A DNA stretch of 64,000 bases, from contig JAMXDE010000053.1 of the NCBI GenBank assembly GCA_026770025.1, forward strand, positions 354,119 through 418,118, given 5' to 3'. Source of the DNA: Craspedostauros australis. Taxonomy: Eukaryota; Bacillariophyta; Bacillariophyceae; Mastogloiales; Achnanthaceae. Of this stretch, positions 11,901 to 24,900 are shown in pieces. The first letter of the stretch is position 1, and every line of letters starts with the position of its first letter. The notes under the pieces were generated by a model. That model was not told the origin of the DNA and did no database searches. It was given only the letters and a program-made list of their open reading frames with translations. The position numbers were made by a program, and so were the translations under genes.

Positions 11901-13842
11901 GTCACGAAGCACGAGGCAGGAAGGGAGAAGCTAATCCCAAACCAACTGCGGGGAAGAGCATTCCCAGAGCTCTGCGTGAGCTCGCAGACTTTAACGAACG
12001 AGGTCGAAAGGAAGAAGGCTATGAGAGCGATCCATCATCCAATGAGGCGAGTGACGAACTCAGCGACGAGATGATCGACGATTCCAACAACGAAACTACA
12101 GATGACGAAGAAATCGAAGACGAAGATGAAGAGATCGAGATCACTCACCATAGCACAACAGGACTATACGGAATGAATGCAATCATCACCGAGACACCAG
12201 CAATCGATATCGGATTATCGATGCAGGACGAGAACAAGGAACCAGAGAAGCACATCGAACCTACAACATTCGATGGAGCCTTCAATCACCCAGATCCTAT
12301 CCATCGGAAGGGATATCGAGCAGCCATCAAGAAGGAGTTCGACTCTATGGATACACGAAAGGTGTACAGCAAGATCAAACGAGACGCCATCCCACACGGT
12401 CGCAGATGCTGCAAGTGCAAATGGGTCTTCAAGCTGAAGCGTGACGGCACACATCGAGCGCGGCTCGTTGCATGTGGCTATTCACAAGTCGCAGGAGTGG
12501 ACTTCCAAGAGCATTACTCACCCGTCATCCATGACGTGACCTATCGGGTTATAATGGTGATCATGCTGATCAAGAAGATGGACTGCGCACTCGTCGATGT
12601 CGTAACGGCATTCCTACATGGAGACCTCGACAAGGAGATCTACATGAACTGTCCCAACGGGATGGATCATCAACCAGACGAAGCCCTGACCCTACACAAG
12701 CCAATCTACGGACTTGTGCAGAGCGCCAGGCAATGGTTCAAGATGTTGGTATCGACCCTCAAGAATATCAACTTCGAACAGAGCGCAGCAGACCCGTGCC
12801 TGTTCTACAGGAAGACGAATGAAGGAAGTATGATCGTGGCCATCTACGTGGACGATTGCTTCTGTTGCGGAGACTCCAAAGCACTGGAGACATTCCTGAA
12901 GGACATCCAAGGCAGCAAATTCAAGGTGACAATCGAGCGCGGACTCGGAGACTACCTCAGCTGCAACATCGAACTGAACCATGACAAGACTAGAGCGACA
13001 TTGCGTCAACCACATCTCATCCGACACCTCATCGAAGAGTTCGGAACCAAGGTTGAGAAGATGCAACGCTACGGGACACTGGAACCCCGGGTCAAATCAT
13101 CGTACGACCATCCGAAGATAACGGACTGCAGAAGGTCGGACCAGAAGAACATGCCGAATACCGCCGAGGCGTCGGTATGCTACTCTTCCTCATCAAGCAC
13201 TCGCGACCAGACATCGCGAACCCTGTGAGGGAACTCTCCAAGGTATTGATTGAGCCCACCAAGGCCGCAATGAAGGAGATGTATCGGATCATCAAGTATG
13301 TGATCGATACAAAGGACTATGGATTGAAGATTCATCCAGCGCGTCCAGACGACGACGGCTGGGACATGGAGCTCTTCTGCGATAGCGAATATGCAGGAGA
13401 CAAGAACACAAGAATCAGCGTAGGGGGATTCATCCTATACCTGTGCAAGGTACCAATCCTTTGGCGATCCAAAGCACAGAAGGCCGTCACACTCAGCTCA
13501 TCTGAAGCAGAATACGTTGCCCTTTCCGAAGCGGCAAAGGAAATCTTCTTCGTTATGCAGTTACTCGAAAGTGTGGGCGTCCCAGTGAAGACACCGATCA
13601 AAGTCCGTGTGGACAACATCGGAGCGATCTTCATCGCCAAGAACCCATCAACATCCCAACGATCGCGGCACATCGACGTGCGCCATCACTACGTGAGGAA
13701 TATGGTAATCAACAAAACCATCGAAATCATTTTCGTCAAATCCGAGCAGAACGCAAGCGACGGATTCACCAAGAACATCAAGGCCGACTTGCAACGCGAA
13801 CATGAGAAGTCGTACCTTGACACATCGAGAACATTCGAATGA
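7616..13842 (+). pseudogene. Element B Gag-Pol polyprotein with one frameshift
   Basis: The ATG at 7616 opens a frame to 13228; the coding sense continues in another frame to 13842. Gag includes two CCHC knuckles (about residues 386-399 and 450-463) separated by an asparagine run encoded by (AAC)n. A long acidic spacer of roughly 370 residues follows. Next come the protease (Ala-Asp-Ser-Gly-Ala near residue 852), integrase (HHCC near 10610-10720, Asp-Asn-Ser-Gly-Glu-Asn near 10975), RT with Tyr-Val-Asp-Asp near residue 1743, and RNase H ending at 13842. Comparison with elements D and E places the frameshift at about 13076-13082, where one C appears lost from a Pro codon between RT and RNase H. 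Everything else is open, so this is a recently active element disabled by one base, or possibly by one sequencing error. Confidence 0.9.
8849..8922 (+). repeat. (AAC)n microsatellite coding poly-asparagine
   Basis: About 24 uninterrupted AAC triplets inside the Gag of element B, between the two zinc knuckles. The run is in frame and gives a poly-Asn linker. Confidence 0.97.
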
Positions 13843-13862
13843 CCGAATGCACACAGGAAGGG

Positions 13863-14661
13863 TGTCGAGATGTACATGTGAGTATATGTCAAGATGTACG
13901 TGTATATGTGCATCGTTCACCCGTTATTCTCTCATACGCACTTGGACGGTATAACTATACTCGTGTAGATAGTATACTGTGATTCGTCAGAATTACAGGG
14001 GAAATGGAACACACGAAAAGGGGCAAGATTTCTGGAGGAAATTTGTAAATAACGATTTCTGAGAGAATCAGAAGATCGTCCGTCCATGCATCAATGGTAC
14101 CAAGAGAATCTCGAGGTACTTCCCAACTAAACCTCAGATGACGATATCATCTGACAGACTACTGCATCACCAATGGAACGTGACATCTGGAGAGCAGAAG
14201 GACGCCTACTGACGTCGACAGGATGTCAACATGTCACCACGTCGACAGCTGTCTCCAAGTCAGAGCAGGAGGCGAAGATACGATGACCCATGAAGATCAT
14301 GGATACTGAAGGTGAACTTCAAATGGTAAGTACTCATGGAGTAGAAGCCAGTACTGAATGAACAGAGTGTCGAATGCGGAGTACGCATCAAACACGGAGG
14401 ATCGTGTAGCACGAGCACACGATGTTGAGAGAGAGAGAGAGAGAGAGAGAATACAGAGAGGAGCGAGAGAGGATCTCGCGTACCGACTCATAGTCGGAGA
14501 CTGAATCTACGAAACAGACTGAAGCGCCGAGAGCATCGGGCAAGAGAACGAACGGACACCGAGAGTATCGGAGTGTCAACATAATGAAATAGCAAACAGA
14601 TGACTATCAACCAACACCATCTTCCACGATCGTAGGTTACCGTGAGCGGAACTTGCCAACA
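13863..14661 (+). repeat. 3' LTR of element B
   Basis: Near-identical copy of 6737-7533, preceded by GGAAGGG and ending GCCAACA. The next base opens into integrase coding sequence of another element. Confidence 0.93.
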
Positions 14662-17600
14662 TCCCCGGCCAACAAGTATCCGTTGACCACTTCGTCGGAC
14701 GCACACCAGGACACCTCTTCTCAGGACGAGGAAAAGGCGACCCAACCGACATGCACAAGGGAGGAGCCATCTTCATAGACCATGCTTCAGGTTACATTCA
14801 CGTGGAACCGGTGGCCGCCCTCACGACTCATGCCACTCTAGAAGTAAAAGAGAAGTTCGAGCTTATGTGCCGCGATGTAGGCGTACCCGTCAGATCCTAC
14901 CTCTTGGACAACGCCACTACATTCACATCGCCAGAATACACGAGACACCTCGAGGCCTTCCATCAGGTCCACCGGTTCGCCGGTGTGGGGGCTCATCACC
15001 ACAACAGGATAGCTGAAAGAAGCATCCGAACTATTGTGTCAATGGCTCGGACCATGATGATGCACCAAAGCATCCACTGGCCAGACATCTTCGATGCGCA
15101 ACTGTGGCCGATGGCCGTGGTACACGCGGCTTACATCTACAACCGCGTCCCTAACCCAGCAACAGGGCTAACCCCCTATGATATACTTGCTCGTATCCTA
15201 CTTCCGCTCAAGCAACTACACAACTTGCATGTGTGGGGCAGCCCCGTTTATGTGCTAAACAAAGCGCTGGCTGATGGACGCAAGATCCCGCGCTGGGAAC
15301 CAAGAGGCGAACGCTACGTGAACATGGGCCTCTCAACAAAGCACGCGTCCACGGTCCCTCTAGTGCTGTCGTTGCGGACTGGATCCATCACGCCGCAATT
15401 TCATGCCGTGTTCGACGACTGGTTCGCCACCATATCAACGGACCCCAAACACTTGCCCGACTATCAGTCTGATGAATGGACGCGAATGTTTGGAGACACG
15501 ACGTTTCAGTACCCATTCGACGAAGACGATGTGGAAGCCATGGAACAAGAGGACACCTTCGCGTCGGACGCCGTCGATCAGGAACGCCTGCGACGCAACG
15601 ATGCTCCGGTTCCAGGAACTTCTCCGCCAGTTGTGTACCAACCACCACCCGAAAGGCGAGAAGCGGGAACGGCTCCGGTACCCTCAGGTGAAGAGCTCCC
15701 GGTAACTCCGCCAATGGTTGACGCCCTCAGCGATTCCCTGGCCCCTCGGATGCAAGCCTCAGAGGGAGAGGTGCCACGAGTACAGCCAATTGAGGGAGCC
15801 GCAAAGAACTCGCCAAAGGCCGCACCAGCAGAGCAATCAACTCCACGGGTTCCACGACCGGAACCCACACCGGTACCGCCGATCACCTTGAAGCAAGAAC
15901 CGGCATCCCCAGTCTACACGCGAACATCCTCTCCAGTCCCCGTCACAGACGAAGCAGTCCCAACACAGAGGCCGCGGAGCACGCGAGCGCGCAAGCAACC
16001 CCTGCGTTTCACTTACCAACGTTTGGGAGGCAAAACTGCGTGGCTGGACGACGAGGACGCCGAAGAGTACTACTTCTGCCCAGCGGTAGCCAGCATGCAT
16101 GAGGACGAACATGATGAGACAGTGCTCCAATTGCACCCTGACTCACCCTCTCTGATGAAATTCTCACACACCATTCTTGACTGTCTCAAAACAATTGAAC
16201 CCCTCCAACGAAAAGGCAGCGACTCTCTCTCCATCGATCTTCACCAATTCAAGGTGGACGCCCACTACCTACTACGTCGATTGAGGCTACGTTTCAAGAC
16301 TTTGAATCCGCACGCCCCAAACCATTCGCTCCCACCACTTGAGCCGAAGCACGACAACCGAAAAACGGAAGCCTACATCAACATGGCCGATTGGTGGGTC
16401 CCGGACCCCCACACCATGAACGACGAAGGCCTCGTTGACTTCGATGAGGTCTACGAGGATCTCTACAACGACATGACGGCGTACTTCGACGAGGGTCTTG
16501 ACCAACTCATCTGCAGCGAGAGCAACAGGACCCTACTGACAAACTACGCAGTAGAGAAGCTCATCAACAAGCTGAGCGAATTCATCCGCACTGGCGCCAC
16601 AAGCCCTGACTTCGACGCCCTGGACTTCCTGCGACACGCAAAGAGGGGCGGATGGCACAAAGACGATATCGAGACTTCGCTACGTGCGGGTGTGCTCCCA
16701 CCGAAGAGCAACACAACCGCTAGCACCCTGTGGAAGCGAGCACAGTCTGTGTGGACCGAGATTGGTCATCACCCTCGTGCTCGCCTGATGTACGAACTGT
16801 TCCGACGCCAGATCACCACTCTGCGTCCTGGACCATGGCCGTTGCCGAATGAACGCGATGTGAACGAATTTGCTCTGGGATTGTGGCCTTTCAACGCGAA
16901 ACCTCTGTTGACAGAGCCCAACACACGAAATTCGAACAACAAAACATCACCACATTCTCTCCTGCGTGTCGACCCAACGACGATCCTAGACACCAACAAC
17001 ATCATCCCGTCAACTGACTGGGCCAACATCGAGCAACACGCCTACGCTGCGTCATTCGTCGAACCCAGTTCTGACGCGACCAACTACCCTATCTACGTGG
17101 ACGACCACATGATGAGCTACTTCGTCACAGGCGGCGACTTCGACATTACGGAACGCTCAACAGCCTACAAAGCATCAACCAACGATCCAGACACTCTCTC
17201 CTTTGATGAAGCACTCAAGGACAACAACAAAGAAGCGTGGATGCAAGCTGCAAGCAAGGAGATCAAGGAACTCACCGAAAAGGGCACCTGGGAAGAAGTG
17301 GACAGAACCCGTATCTTCGACCCAGTCTACCCTGGAACGTGGGTCTTCCGCCGCAAGCGCCTCCCAGATGGAACCATCAAGAAATACAAGGGCCGCTGGT
17401 GCTGTCGAGGCGATCTCATGAAAGAAGACGCCTCCACCTACGCTCCCGTCGTGGCATGGTCGTCTGTCTGTATCTTCCTGAGCACCGCTATCGTGATGGG
17501 TTGGCCCACGACCTCTATCGACTTCACCAACGCCTTCGTCCAGGCCAAGATCCACAAGCCCGTCTACCTCTGTCTCCCTCGCGGATTCAAATCCAGCAAG

Positions 17601-18759
17601 GGCGCCAACACGTGCCTCAAGCTCAACAAAAGCTTGTACGGTTTGACTATCGCTCCCCGCCTCTGGTATGATCACCTCATCAAGGCACTCCTCGGCGAAG
17701 GATTCAAGGCATGCGATCAGGAACAGTGTCTGTTCATCAAGCCGGAGATCATGATTGTGCTCTACGTTGACGACGCTGGCATCGCGTCCAAAACACAGAC
17801 GGTGGCGGACGCATTCATCGTGTCGATGCGCAAACGTGGGTTTGAGCTCACTCGGGAAGGCAGCTTCACGGAGTTCCTGGGAATCGAGCTACTCAGGGAC
17901 CCCAAGTCGGACTGCATCCATCTCCGCCAGCCAGGGCTTATTCAGAAGGTCCTCACTGCCACAAGAATGACCAACTGCAGTCCATGCCCCGTACCAACAA
18001 CACAGATTCTGCTCGGAAAGGACGTAGGCGGACCACTCTTCGACGAGAAGTGGAACTATCGCTCCGTCGTCGGCATATTGCTCTACTTGACAACGAACAC
18101 GCGCCCTGACCTCGCCTTCGCCGTCTCTCAAGTCGCCCGCTTCGGGCACGACCCGCGCCGCTCCCACGGAAAAGCGATCAAACGAATCATGCGCTACCTC
18201 AAGAGCACCGAAAGCATGGGCACGATCGTCAATCCTACGGGCTAGCTCGACCTCAAGTGTTTCGTGGACGCCGACTTCGCCGGACTCTACAAGTGCGAAG
18301 ACGACACGAGCGCAACTTCTGTCACTTCCCACACCAGATATCTCATCACATTGGGTGGGTGCCCGCTGATCTGGAAGTCAAAACTCCAGACGGAAATCGC
18401 TCTCTCCACCATGGAAGCGGAATACGCGGCCCTGTCCCTGGCGATGCGCGCTCATCCCCATCCAACAGCTCATCTGCCAAGTCATCGACAATGCCGGCAC
18501 AAGCATGCCGCTGCACACGCAGCTCCAATGTACGGTGTTTGAGGACAACCAGGGATGTATTGCGCTCGCCACCAACCATCAACCTACGGCACGAACTAAG
18601 CACTTCCTGACCAAGTGGCACTTCTTCTGGTACTGGGTCAAGGCAGGGTTCATTTGCATCACACACATCGCTACAACCGAACAACCCGCCGACATCTTCA
18701 CAAAGGGGCTGGCGGTCGTTCTCTTCGAGTATCTGCGCAAGCAGATTATGGGCTGGTAA
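14662..18759 (+). pseudogene. Integrase-RT-RNase H fragment, C-family copia
   Basis: Begins mid-integrase directly at the edge of element B's LTR; the frame is open from 14664, the first ATG is at 14751, and it reads to a TAG at 18243-18245. Integrase core motifs include Asp-His-Phe-Val-Gly-Arg-Thr near 14685 and Leu-Asp-Asn-Ala near 14905. A long Pro/Glu-rich linker follows. RT carries Trp-Val-Phe-Arg-Arg-Lys-Arg near 17340 and Tyr-Val-Asp-Asp-Ala near 17763. After the stop the same frame continues into RNase H (Phe-Val-Asp-Ala-Asp-Phe-Ala, 18262). A frameshift near 18450 moves the last part to another frame, ending at 18759. It is thus 5'-truncated and carries one nonsense codon and one frameshift. 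This lineage differs visibly from B, D and E. Confidence 0.88.
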
Positions 18760-18820
18760 AACCAGCAACACCAGGGATGGAGTTTTCTTCGAAATCTACG
18801 TCTTGTCACGACACAACACT

Positions 18821-18829
18821 GAGAGGGAG
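18821..18829 (+). promoter_or_regulatory. Polypurine tract before C-family LTR
   Basis: GAGAGGGAG lies directly upstream of the LTR start at 18830, the expected site of plus-strand priming. Confidence 0.6.
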
Positions 18830-19534
18830 AGTTGAAGTTCAACTAAGAACCAACTACTTTCCTTTTTAGGGTATCCCGTGTCGTTGCTTGAAATTACTTT
18901 TGGCGCGTAATTGTCCAAACCCGACAATGGACAGACCTTCCTTGCCCTCCCCTCTTTTCAGTCACGAATCGTTCCCGATTCCCATGCTACGGTCCGTCTA
19001 AGCCAACCAACGCATGTGGGAACTATATGCTCCTCAGATCCTGTCAGATGGACTTCACTTGGATTCCCTTCTGCTGTCACGACGTTTGTCGGCCATGTCA
19101 GCCACATCGTGAGCAATCTAAGCTGCTTCAACCTCAGCAATGGAATCTTGATGCAAGTGCAATCTGCTGGCTCCGGCTGCACAGCTCCCATCCCTTCAAC
19201 ATCTGCTGAAGCCACGAGACCTACTGCATGACATCGCCAGCGATTCAGGGGAGAAGGACACGGAGGAAAGTACAGCCTCTTCTCAGCACTGAACCATGAG
19301 GGTCAGTGCAGAGCCGTGCCAATACATGACCATCGTTTCTCTATCCTGCCTACAGCTACTAACTCATAATAACAACTTCGGATTAGTACAAACTCTACTA
19401 CTCTATTCATCGTTACAAGCCTTGACAGTCATACAACATTCAAGCCCAGTGAACTGCGTTAATCGGCCTCATCTGAAGCTGGCAGTCCACAAGGCCTACT
19501 CCGGTTCGTCTACGAAAGTACACGAATCCTAACT
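18830..19534 (+). repeat. C-family LTR shared by two element fragments
   Basis: 705-bp LTR with termini AGTTGAAG...CCTAACT (inverted AGTT/AACT, not TG/CA). The boundaries are fixed by a nearly identical inverted copy at 41367-42070 that carries a perfect 5-bp target duplication. It is the 3' LTR of the integrase-RT fragment on its left and the 5' LTR of the Gag on its right. Confidence 0.88.
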
Positions 19535-19546
19535 GGTAGCTGCGAG
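19534..19546 (+). promoter_or_regulatory. Candidate primer-binding site, C family
   Basis: TGGTAGCTGCGAG begins at the last base of the LTR and has the TGG start expected for pairing to a tRNA 3' CCA end. I could not identify the tRNA. This contrasts with elements 1, B, D and E, which have a palindrome at this site. Confidence 0.5.
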
Positions 19547-19958
19547 TGGTTTCATTACATTCACCCAACTCTATTGAACGACTTCCTCTGCCAACCGCTC
19601 GCACGGTCTCTCAGAGACCAAGCCAAAAGGCGCAGCTCGCAAACCGAGCAACCCAACTCAAGCAAGACCCCAGGGTCTTCATCCGAATGCATCTGAATCA
19701 TCGTCAGACGCCATCGCTCGAAAACCGAGCAACCCAAGACAAAAGTCCCACCTGCCAGTGACCGACAGTGTCACCTGACAGCAGCCTCTGCCAAGCAAGC
19801 AATCCAACCGCTTGAACACCAAGCGCTTGCCTCCTCAAGAGCTTTCGCCGAGTCTCAGTGCACACCTTCCAAGAAGTGAGACCAAGCGAAATCAGCAGGA
19901 CGCAAGAAAGATCGATCCGTGAAGTCCGAAGACCTCTCTGAAGCCCACGCCATCCACC
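19547..19958 (+). other. Untranslated leader of C-family element
   Basis: About 410 bp between the primer-binding site and the Gag start. It contains short diverged repeats around CGAGCAACCCAA (near 19640 and 19725). No gene was seen. Confidence 0.5.
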
Positions 19959-21285
19959 ATGGCGGATGAGGCTACCCCCCTCACGCTGGAAGAGCTGCAA
20001 GCGCAGCTCCAAGCGCTCACCACTGAGAATGCGCGCCTCACACAGGCCGCAATCGCAGCCGAAACAACTGCAGAAGCAGCAAGAGTGGCAGCGACAACCA
20101 CGCAAACAGCGTCGGGAGCCAGCGCCACCCCTCTCCGCGCCGGTCTCAACCCAGGCGGAACCGGGACGACAACCCGTGATGACCTCAACCCTTCCTTCCT
20201 AAGCGGGAGTCTCTTTGGCGACATCGAGACCCCAGGAACCAAGAAGAGGGACGATCCCGGCAGTGAAAGCGAAGATGGAGACCCCGACCTCTCCGGCAAG
20301 CCCACGGCCCCCATCATGGGAGGTCTCCGCCTGCAAGGCCGTAACTGGGTCCCCTGGACAGGAGGAGCACCGAACTCAACCTGGACGGGCCTCGAAGACG
20401 AATCCCAGACCATGTGGACGAACTCCCAACAACAGAGAATCCTTCACAACGGGGCGGATTCCACCAACCAATCCAAGCGCGAAACTGGGTTAACCGACAA
20501 GTTCAAGAAAGGGAACAGCATTCAGCAGTTCGTTCGCCTTGTGCGAAATCATCTGTCCAAGACCGGGCTCATCACCATGGCCTACATCTCCAATGACACG
20601 GCCACATCCAAGATGACCTGTGTTCTCGATGCTCCGGCTTCCTTCACTCTTGAAGACGCCACAAGGCACTTCGATGAGTACAGTCCGAGATGGGACCACT
20701 ACGACGTCCAGAACAACTGGACAGCCGCAGCCTTCTTCCGTGACAGCCTTGATCCAGCCCTCGAAGACCAGCTGATGAACCGTATCAAGCCGACGTACCA
20801 CAACAACTTCATCACGCTCTTCATCGAGTTCATGAACAGCATCACGGCCAACTCGCTGGATGAGCAAGACATGATCACGGATCGCATTCGCTCCGTCCGA
20901 AGCCACCAGTTTGCTGGTGACAACGTGGGATCCATGGCCATCCATCTCCGTTCACTCTGCAAACGCCTCGACGACGCCAGTCGCTTCGACCTCCGTCTCC
21001 TCCGCAACATCCTTGACGCCTTCCTCCAAGCGGGAGGGAAGAGCCTCTCCGGTGAACAGTACCGACGTCCTCTCTATGTGATGAAGGATGACCTTGAGAA
21101 GATCCTCATGCGTCTCCCTGTATTCACGTACGAGCACGCCTTGCCAAAGCTGGCCGCCAAGGACCTCACATGGATGGCGATTTGCAACAAGGCACAGTCC
21201 TCGTACGACAACGAGGTACGCGGGGACCGCTGGCATGCCACTCGACGCGTCAGGGACACCGACGTTCCTAGAACTTCGTACGCGA
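19959..21285 (+). pseudogene. C-family Gag, N-terminal part (interrupted)
   Basis: The ATG at 19959 sits in a CACCATGG context. The first 60 residues form a heptad-like, Gln/Leu/Glu-rich segment (probable coiled coil), then an Ala/Thr-rich linker, then a capsid-like helical domain of about 250 residues. The reading frame is broken at 21285 by a 3.75-kb insertion flanked by the 7-bp direct repeat TACGCGA (21279-21285 and 25041-25047). Translation past 21285 to 21419 is insertion sequence. The same frame resumes at 25048, so the insertion alone accounts for the break. Assignment as Gag rests on position behind an LTR and leader and on its zinc-finger C-terminus. Confidence 0.75.
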
Positions 21286-21916
21286 TGATAATCAGCAATT
21301 CAATACAAGTCAAGGGCACCAAACACTGCACTTACTACGCCGCCTGGGTGAACAATCCGATAGGTGAAGTTGGAGATGTTTGGTGTTTGTTGTGTTCTAA
21401 GTTAGTTGTAGTCAATTGATGATTGAGTTTGGATTATGAGAACATGATCTCATCATTCTAAAGATGGTGCCTATTGCACGGGTTTCTAATGTGCTGCTCG
21501 ATTACCTCGTGGTTTATCTCGCAGTCTTTCCTAAAACATTGCCCAAGATGGCATGTTGATTTACACGATATCTCGTGTTATTCTCGCCTTTGGGTCTTTC
21601 TCCATCTCTCCTGGTCTTGCCTAATCTTGATCTCTGTTTGATCACATATGGATTGATCCGTCTATGTCGACGAGGTGCATGCATCACCTCTGACGATGTT
21701 GTTCTGGATCCTAAATGTTGTTGCCACGTGCTCGATGATGCACTTGGCTAGGCTAGACAGGTCAGCATACCATGACTAAAATATAATCTCGATTCCGAGG
21801 ATCACAATGACTGATCCTCTGACGTCATACGATGATGTCAGTGCCTACGTCAGGTTCGATGACTGTAGTGACTGAATCTCAATCGTGTAATCAAGACTCA
21901 CTCGACTATCCCTTAA

Positions 21917-24900
21917 CGACCCGGGTCCAACGCGTTCATTATATCCTTTTTTTTCGGCCCGTGTTAAATTTTGAACGAGGTTTCCCTACCAGGAGCTACG
22001 ACAGAAAGCTTTCTTTTTTAATCTAGTTCGGAACCATTCTTCTTATTCACACGGTTTTACTAGTAAAAAAAATTCGTCAGCCCTGATCCTGACCATGGTA
22101 TGTAGCCCAGTGTTGCTTGCAGATGTAGACATCACAGATGTTGCACATCCTTCTCACTCTTTTCGGTTTCACCCCTGCCTTTCCGTCTTTCTTTGCTTTC
22201 GCCTTCAAGAACGCACAGTATGTGCAGGTCCGCTGGCACCCTTCTCTCACGATGAGCTCCTTGTGGTCGCGATACTCTCCTGTCAGTCTCTTCAAACTCA
22301 GCCTTGGTGACTTTCTGCTCATTCTCGATGCTGTTCGGATCGATCTTGGCACTGGCCTTGATGGTGTGGTTGCCTGTGCCCTTGCCCTTGTTAACCTCGA
22401 TTCATACATGACACCTTTCGCAACAAGCCGTTCAATCATCTGCAAACCAAATGCCTTGTGCTCCAATTGATGCTCCTTTTCGACCAGCATGTTGTGGGCG
22501 ATCCAGGCATTCACCCTCAGGATGTCCAGCAGGTGAAACATCAGGGGCATCCACACTCGTCGGCATCGGAGATTCGGTCTGTAGTAGGCGATGAACTGAT
22601 CGCACTTGTCCACGCCTCCCATCCAGTGATTGTAGTCGTCAATCATCTTCGGTATGTGAATCCTCGCGTTCCAATTGCTCCCCCACACTTGTTTGAGGTG
22701 AGACTTGTTCGTCTGGGTCTCCCTTGGCTTGTGGCGATCCTTCTGCACTGTCTCATTTCCGTAGTGGATGGTGCTGACCATCAAGACAACATTGTTGTCG
22801 ACCCATCTTGTGATGACATGATCATCAGATTGTGTCCACAGATACAGCGAATTGAAGCGTCCATCCTCAATATCTTTCATCTCCTTCGGAGGGAAGCCAC
22901 GACGATTCCGAGCAGTGCCAACGATTCCCAGCCCCATTCTCCTGGAGTTCTCAATCACAGTCTTTGTTGTGAAAAGATTATCCATCGCCACGACGTGCCC
23001 CAAATTTGGATCAAGAACAGCCATCAACTCTTGCACTGTGTTGTTGATCTTTGTTGTCTTATCCAGTCTTCCAGCAGGAAGTATATGGTACATGAACCCA
23101 GATGCAGAGCAGCACAGCGCGAAGAACTTGTATCCTTCTTTGATGGGCTTTTGCTTCATGCGATGGGTTTGGCTTGATCGGCCTTTGAAGCGTACCATCA
23201 TCTCGTCAATGGAGCAGGCAAACCCTGGCTTTGTGCACACCTTCTGAGAGACCTGGTTGGTATGGTCCAGCAGAAGTTGGACCTTGGCATACCATGAGCG
23301 ATCGGAAATGATCACAGGGGGTATCGAAGGTGGTGGTGGTGCAGGTTTGCAGGCTGCTCTGCTCTCGGACCCATGTGGGGCAACATTGTCAGAGAGGTCG
23401 GATAGCGTTGATGAAGATGTTGATGCATCAGCTGACGTTCCAGAAGTTGTGGCCGTCTGCGATGATGATCTGGTGCCGCGGCTCTGATCTGTTGGAGAGA
23501 CATCATCATCCATATCGTCTGCAGATGTATCGCTGCTGTCAATTGAAGAATCTGACTGGCCATCCGAGTGTTCAGCCATTGCAGTGAGATGGATGTGATT
23601 CCAAATGACTTGGTATCGTGCTCTTGTCATGTATGTCATGAGCTCGTGAGAAGGAATGGAAATGGAAGCAGCTCTCCAGTAGTCCCTCTTTGCAGGGGCG
23701 CCGAAGAAGCCCATGTAGAAGTACATTGCAAGGAATATGTACAGTTCACATACTGTCACCAGTTCAGCCTTGGATCGACTGTTTCGAATATGATTGTTGG
23801 TGTGAAGCTGGATGCTCTCCACAAGAGTCTCAGGGAAGAAGATTTCCAAGATGCTCTCAATTGTGGTGGCAATATTTGGTAGTCCACGGAACTTGGGCTT
23901 GTGATTGCCCACAGGGAGTGGTGTGTAGTTGCTTCGATGGTTGCTGTTGATGTTGATGGTGTACTGACTGCCATCAACTGTTGCACGGGTGCCGATGCTT
24001 TCCTGGTTCCCAATGCTTCCTTCAGATGGGTCAGCTGTGATTGCAAAGTCAGTTGTGATGGTTTCATTCGATGGGCTGGCATCAGTTTTGATGCATGCAG
24101 TGTTGCTCTGATTGGATGTCGTGTCCATCTGTGTGGCCATACGCGTTGACATGCGTGTGGCCATGCGCCCAGCAATGCCAGATGGATTGCTGACGATGCT
24201 CGTTCCATCCACTGCAGGTAGTGTGACGATGCCAGCATCAATTTTGCAATCCACTGCAGGTGGAATGATGATGCTGGCATCGATTTTGCCATCCACCGCA
24301 GGTGGAACGATGATGCTGCTCTTGCCATTGGTGTGCATGGTGGTTGATGAATGATTGGTTGTTGGCGGGTTGTCGTCGAGGCCCCTGAGGGTGGTTGAAT
24401 CCAGAGGCAGCCATTTGCATGGAGGAGACCGATTCAACTTTGGAGAATCGTTGAGGAAAACCACATGCGGACGAGAGCTGGTGTAGGGGAGATCAGGCTC
24501 TGCGAAGAAGGACGGCTGGCTGCTGGTTGGTGTGGAAGGTGGCTCCTTGCGCTTGGCACGGGTGAACTTGACCATGATGGATGATCAGTGTGGTGATGTG
24601 ATGATGTGATGTTGTGATGTTGTGATCTTTTGATTTTATGATGTGATGGGAAGGGGAGATGTGACGACAAAAATGGGATGGAGAGACCAAAATTGGGAGG
24701 GACGGGCTCGCCGAATCAATTTTTGCGACAGTCCCGCTGGCCAAAAAACGATTCACGAGTAGTTCAGGCTCTGATTGCGACACAAGCATCCTAACAACCC
24801 TATCGAAAGCGACACATGGCTGGATCGCCCATCTCTCAAGCTTTCTTCAGGTATGAAGAAAATGATATGTTACACGTAAACGTCGACGTCAAAATGGAGA

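Larger units (their letters stand above)
6737..14661 (+). mobile_element. Element B: complete Ty1/copia retrotransposon
   Basis: Two LTRs (797 and 799 bp) flank a single long coding region on the plus strand. Termini are TG...CA, and a purine-rich tract (GGAAGGG) lies immediately before the 3' LTR. LTR copies differ by about half a dozen substitutions and a GA-repeat length change, so the insertion is young. Flanking bases do not match (left ...AATCAA, right TCCCC...), so no target-site duplication is visible. Confidence 0.93.

Noticed and set aside
5982..18245. One single element A interrupted by a clean insertion of B
   Set aside because: There is no target duplication at B, and the protease part and the integrase part look like different copia lineages, so I keep them separate.
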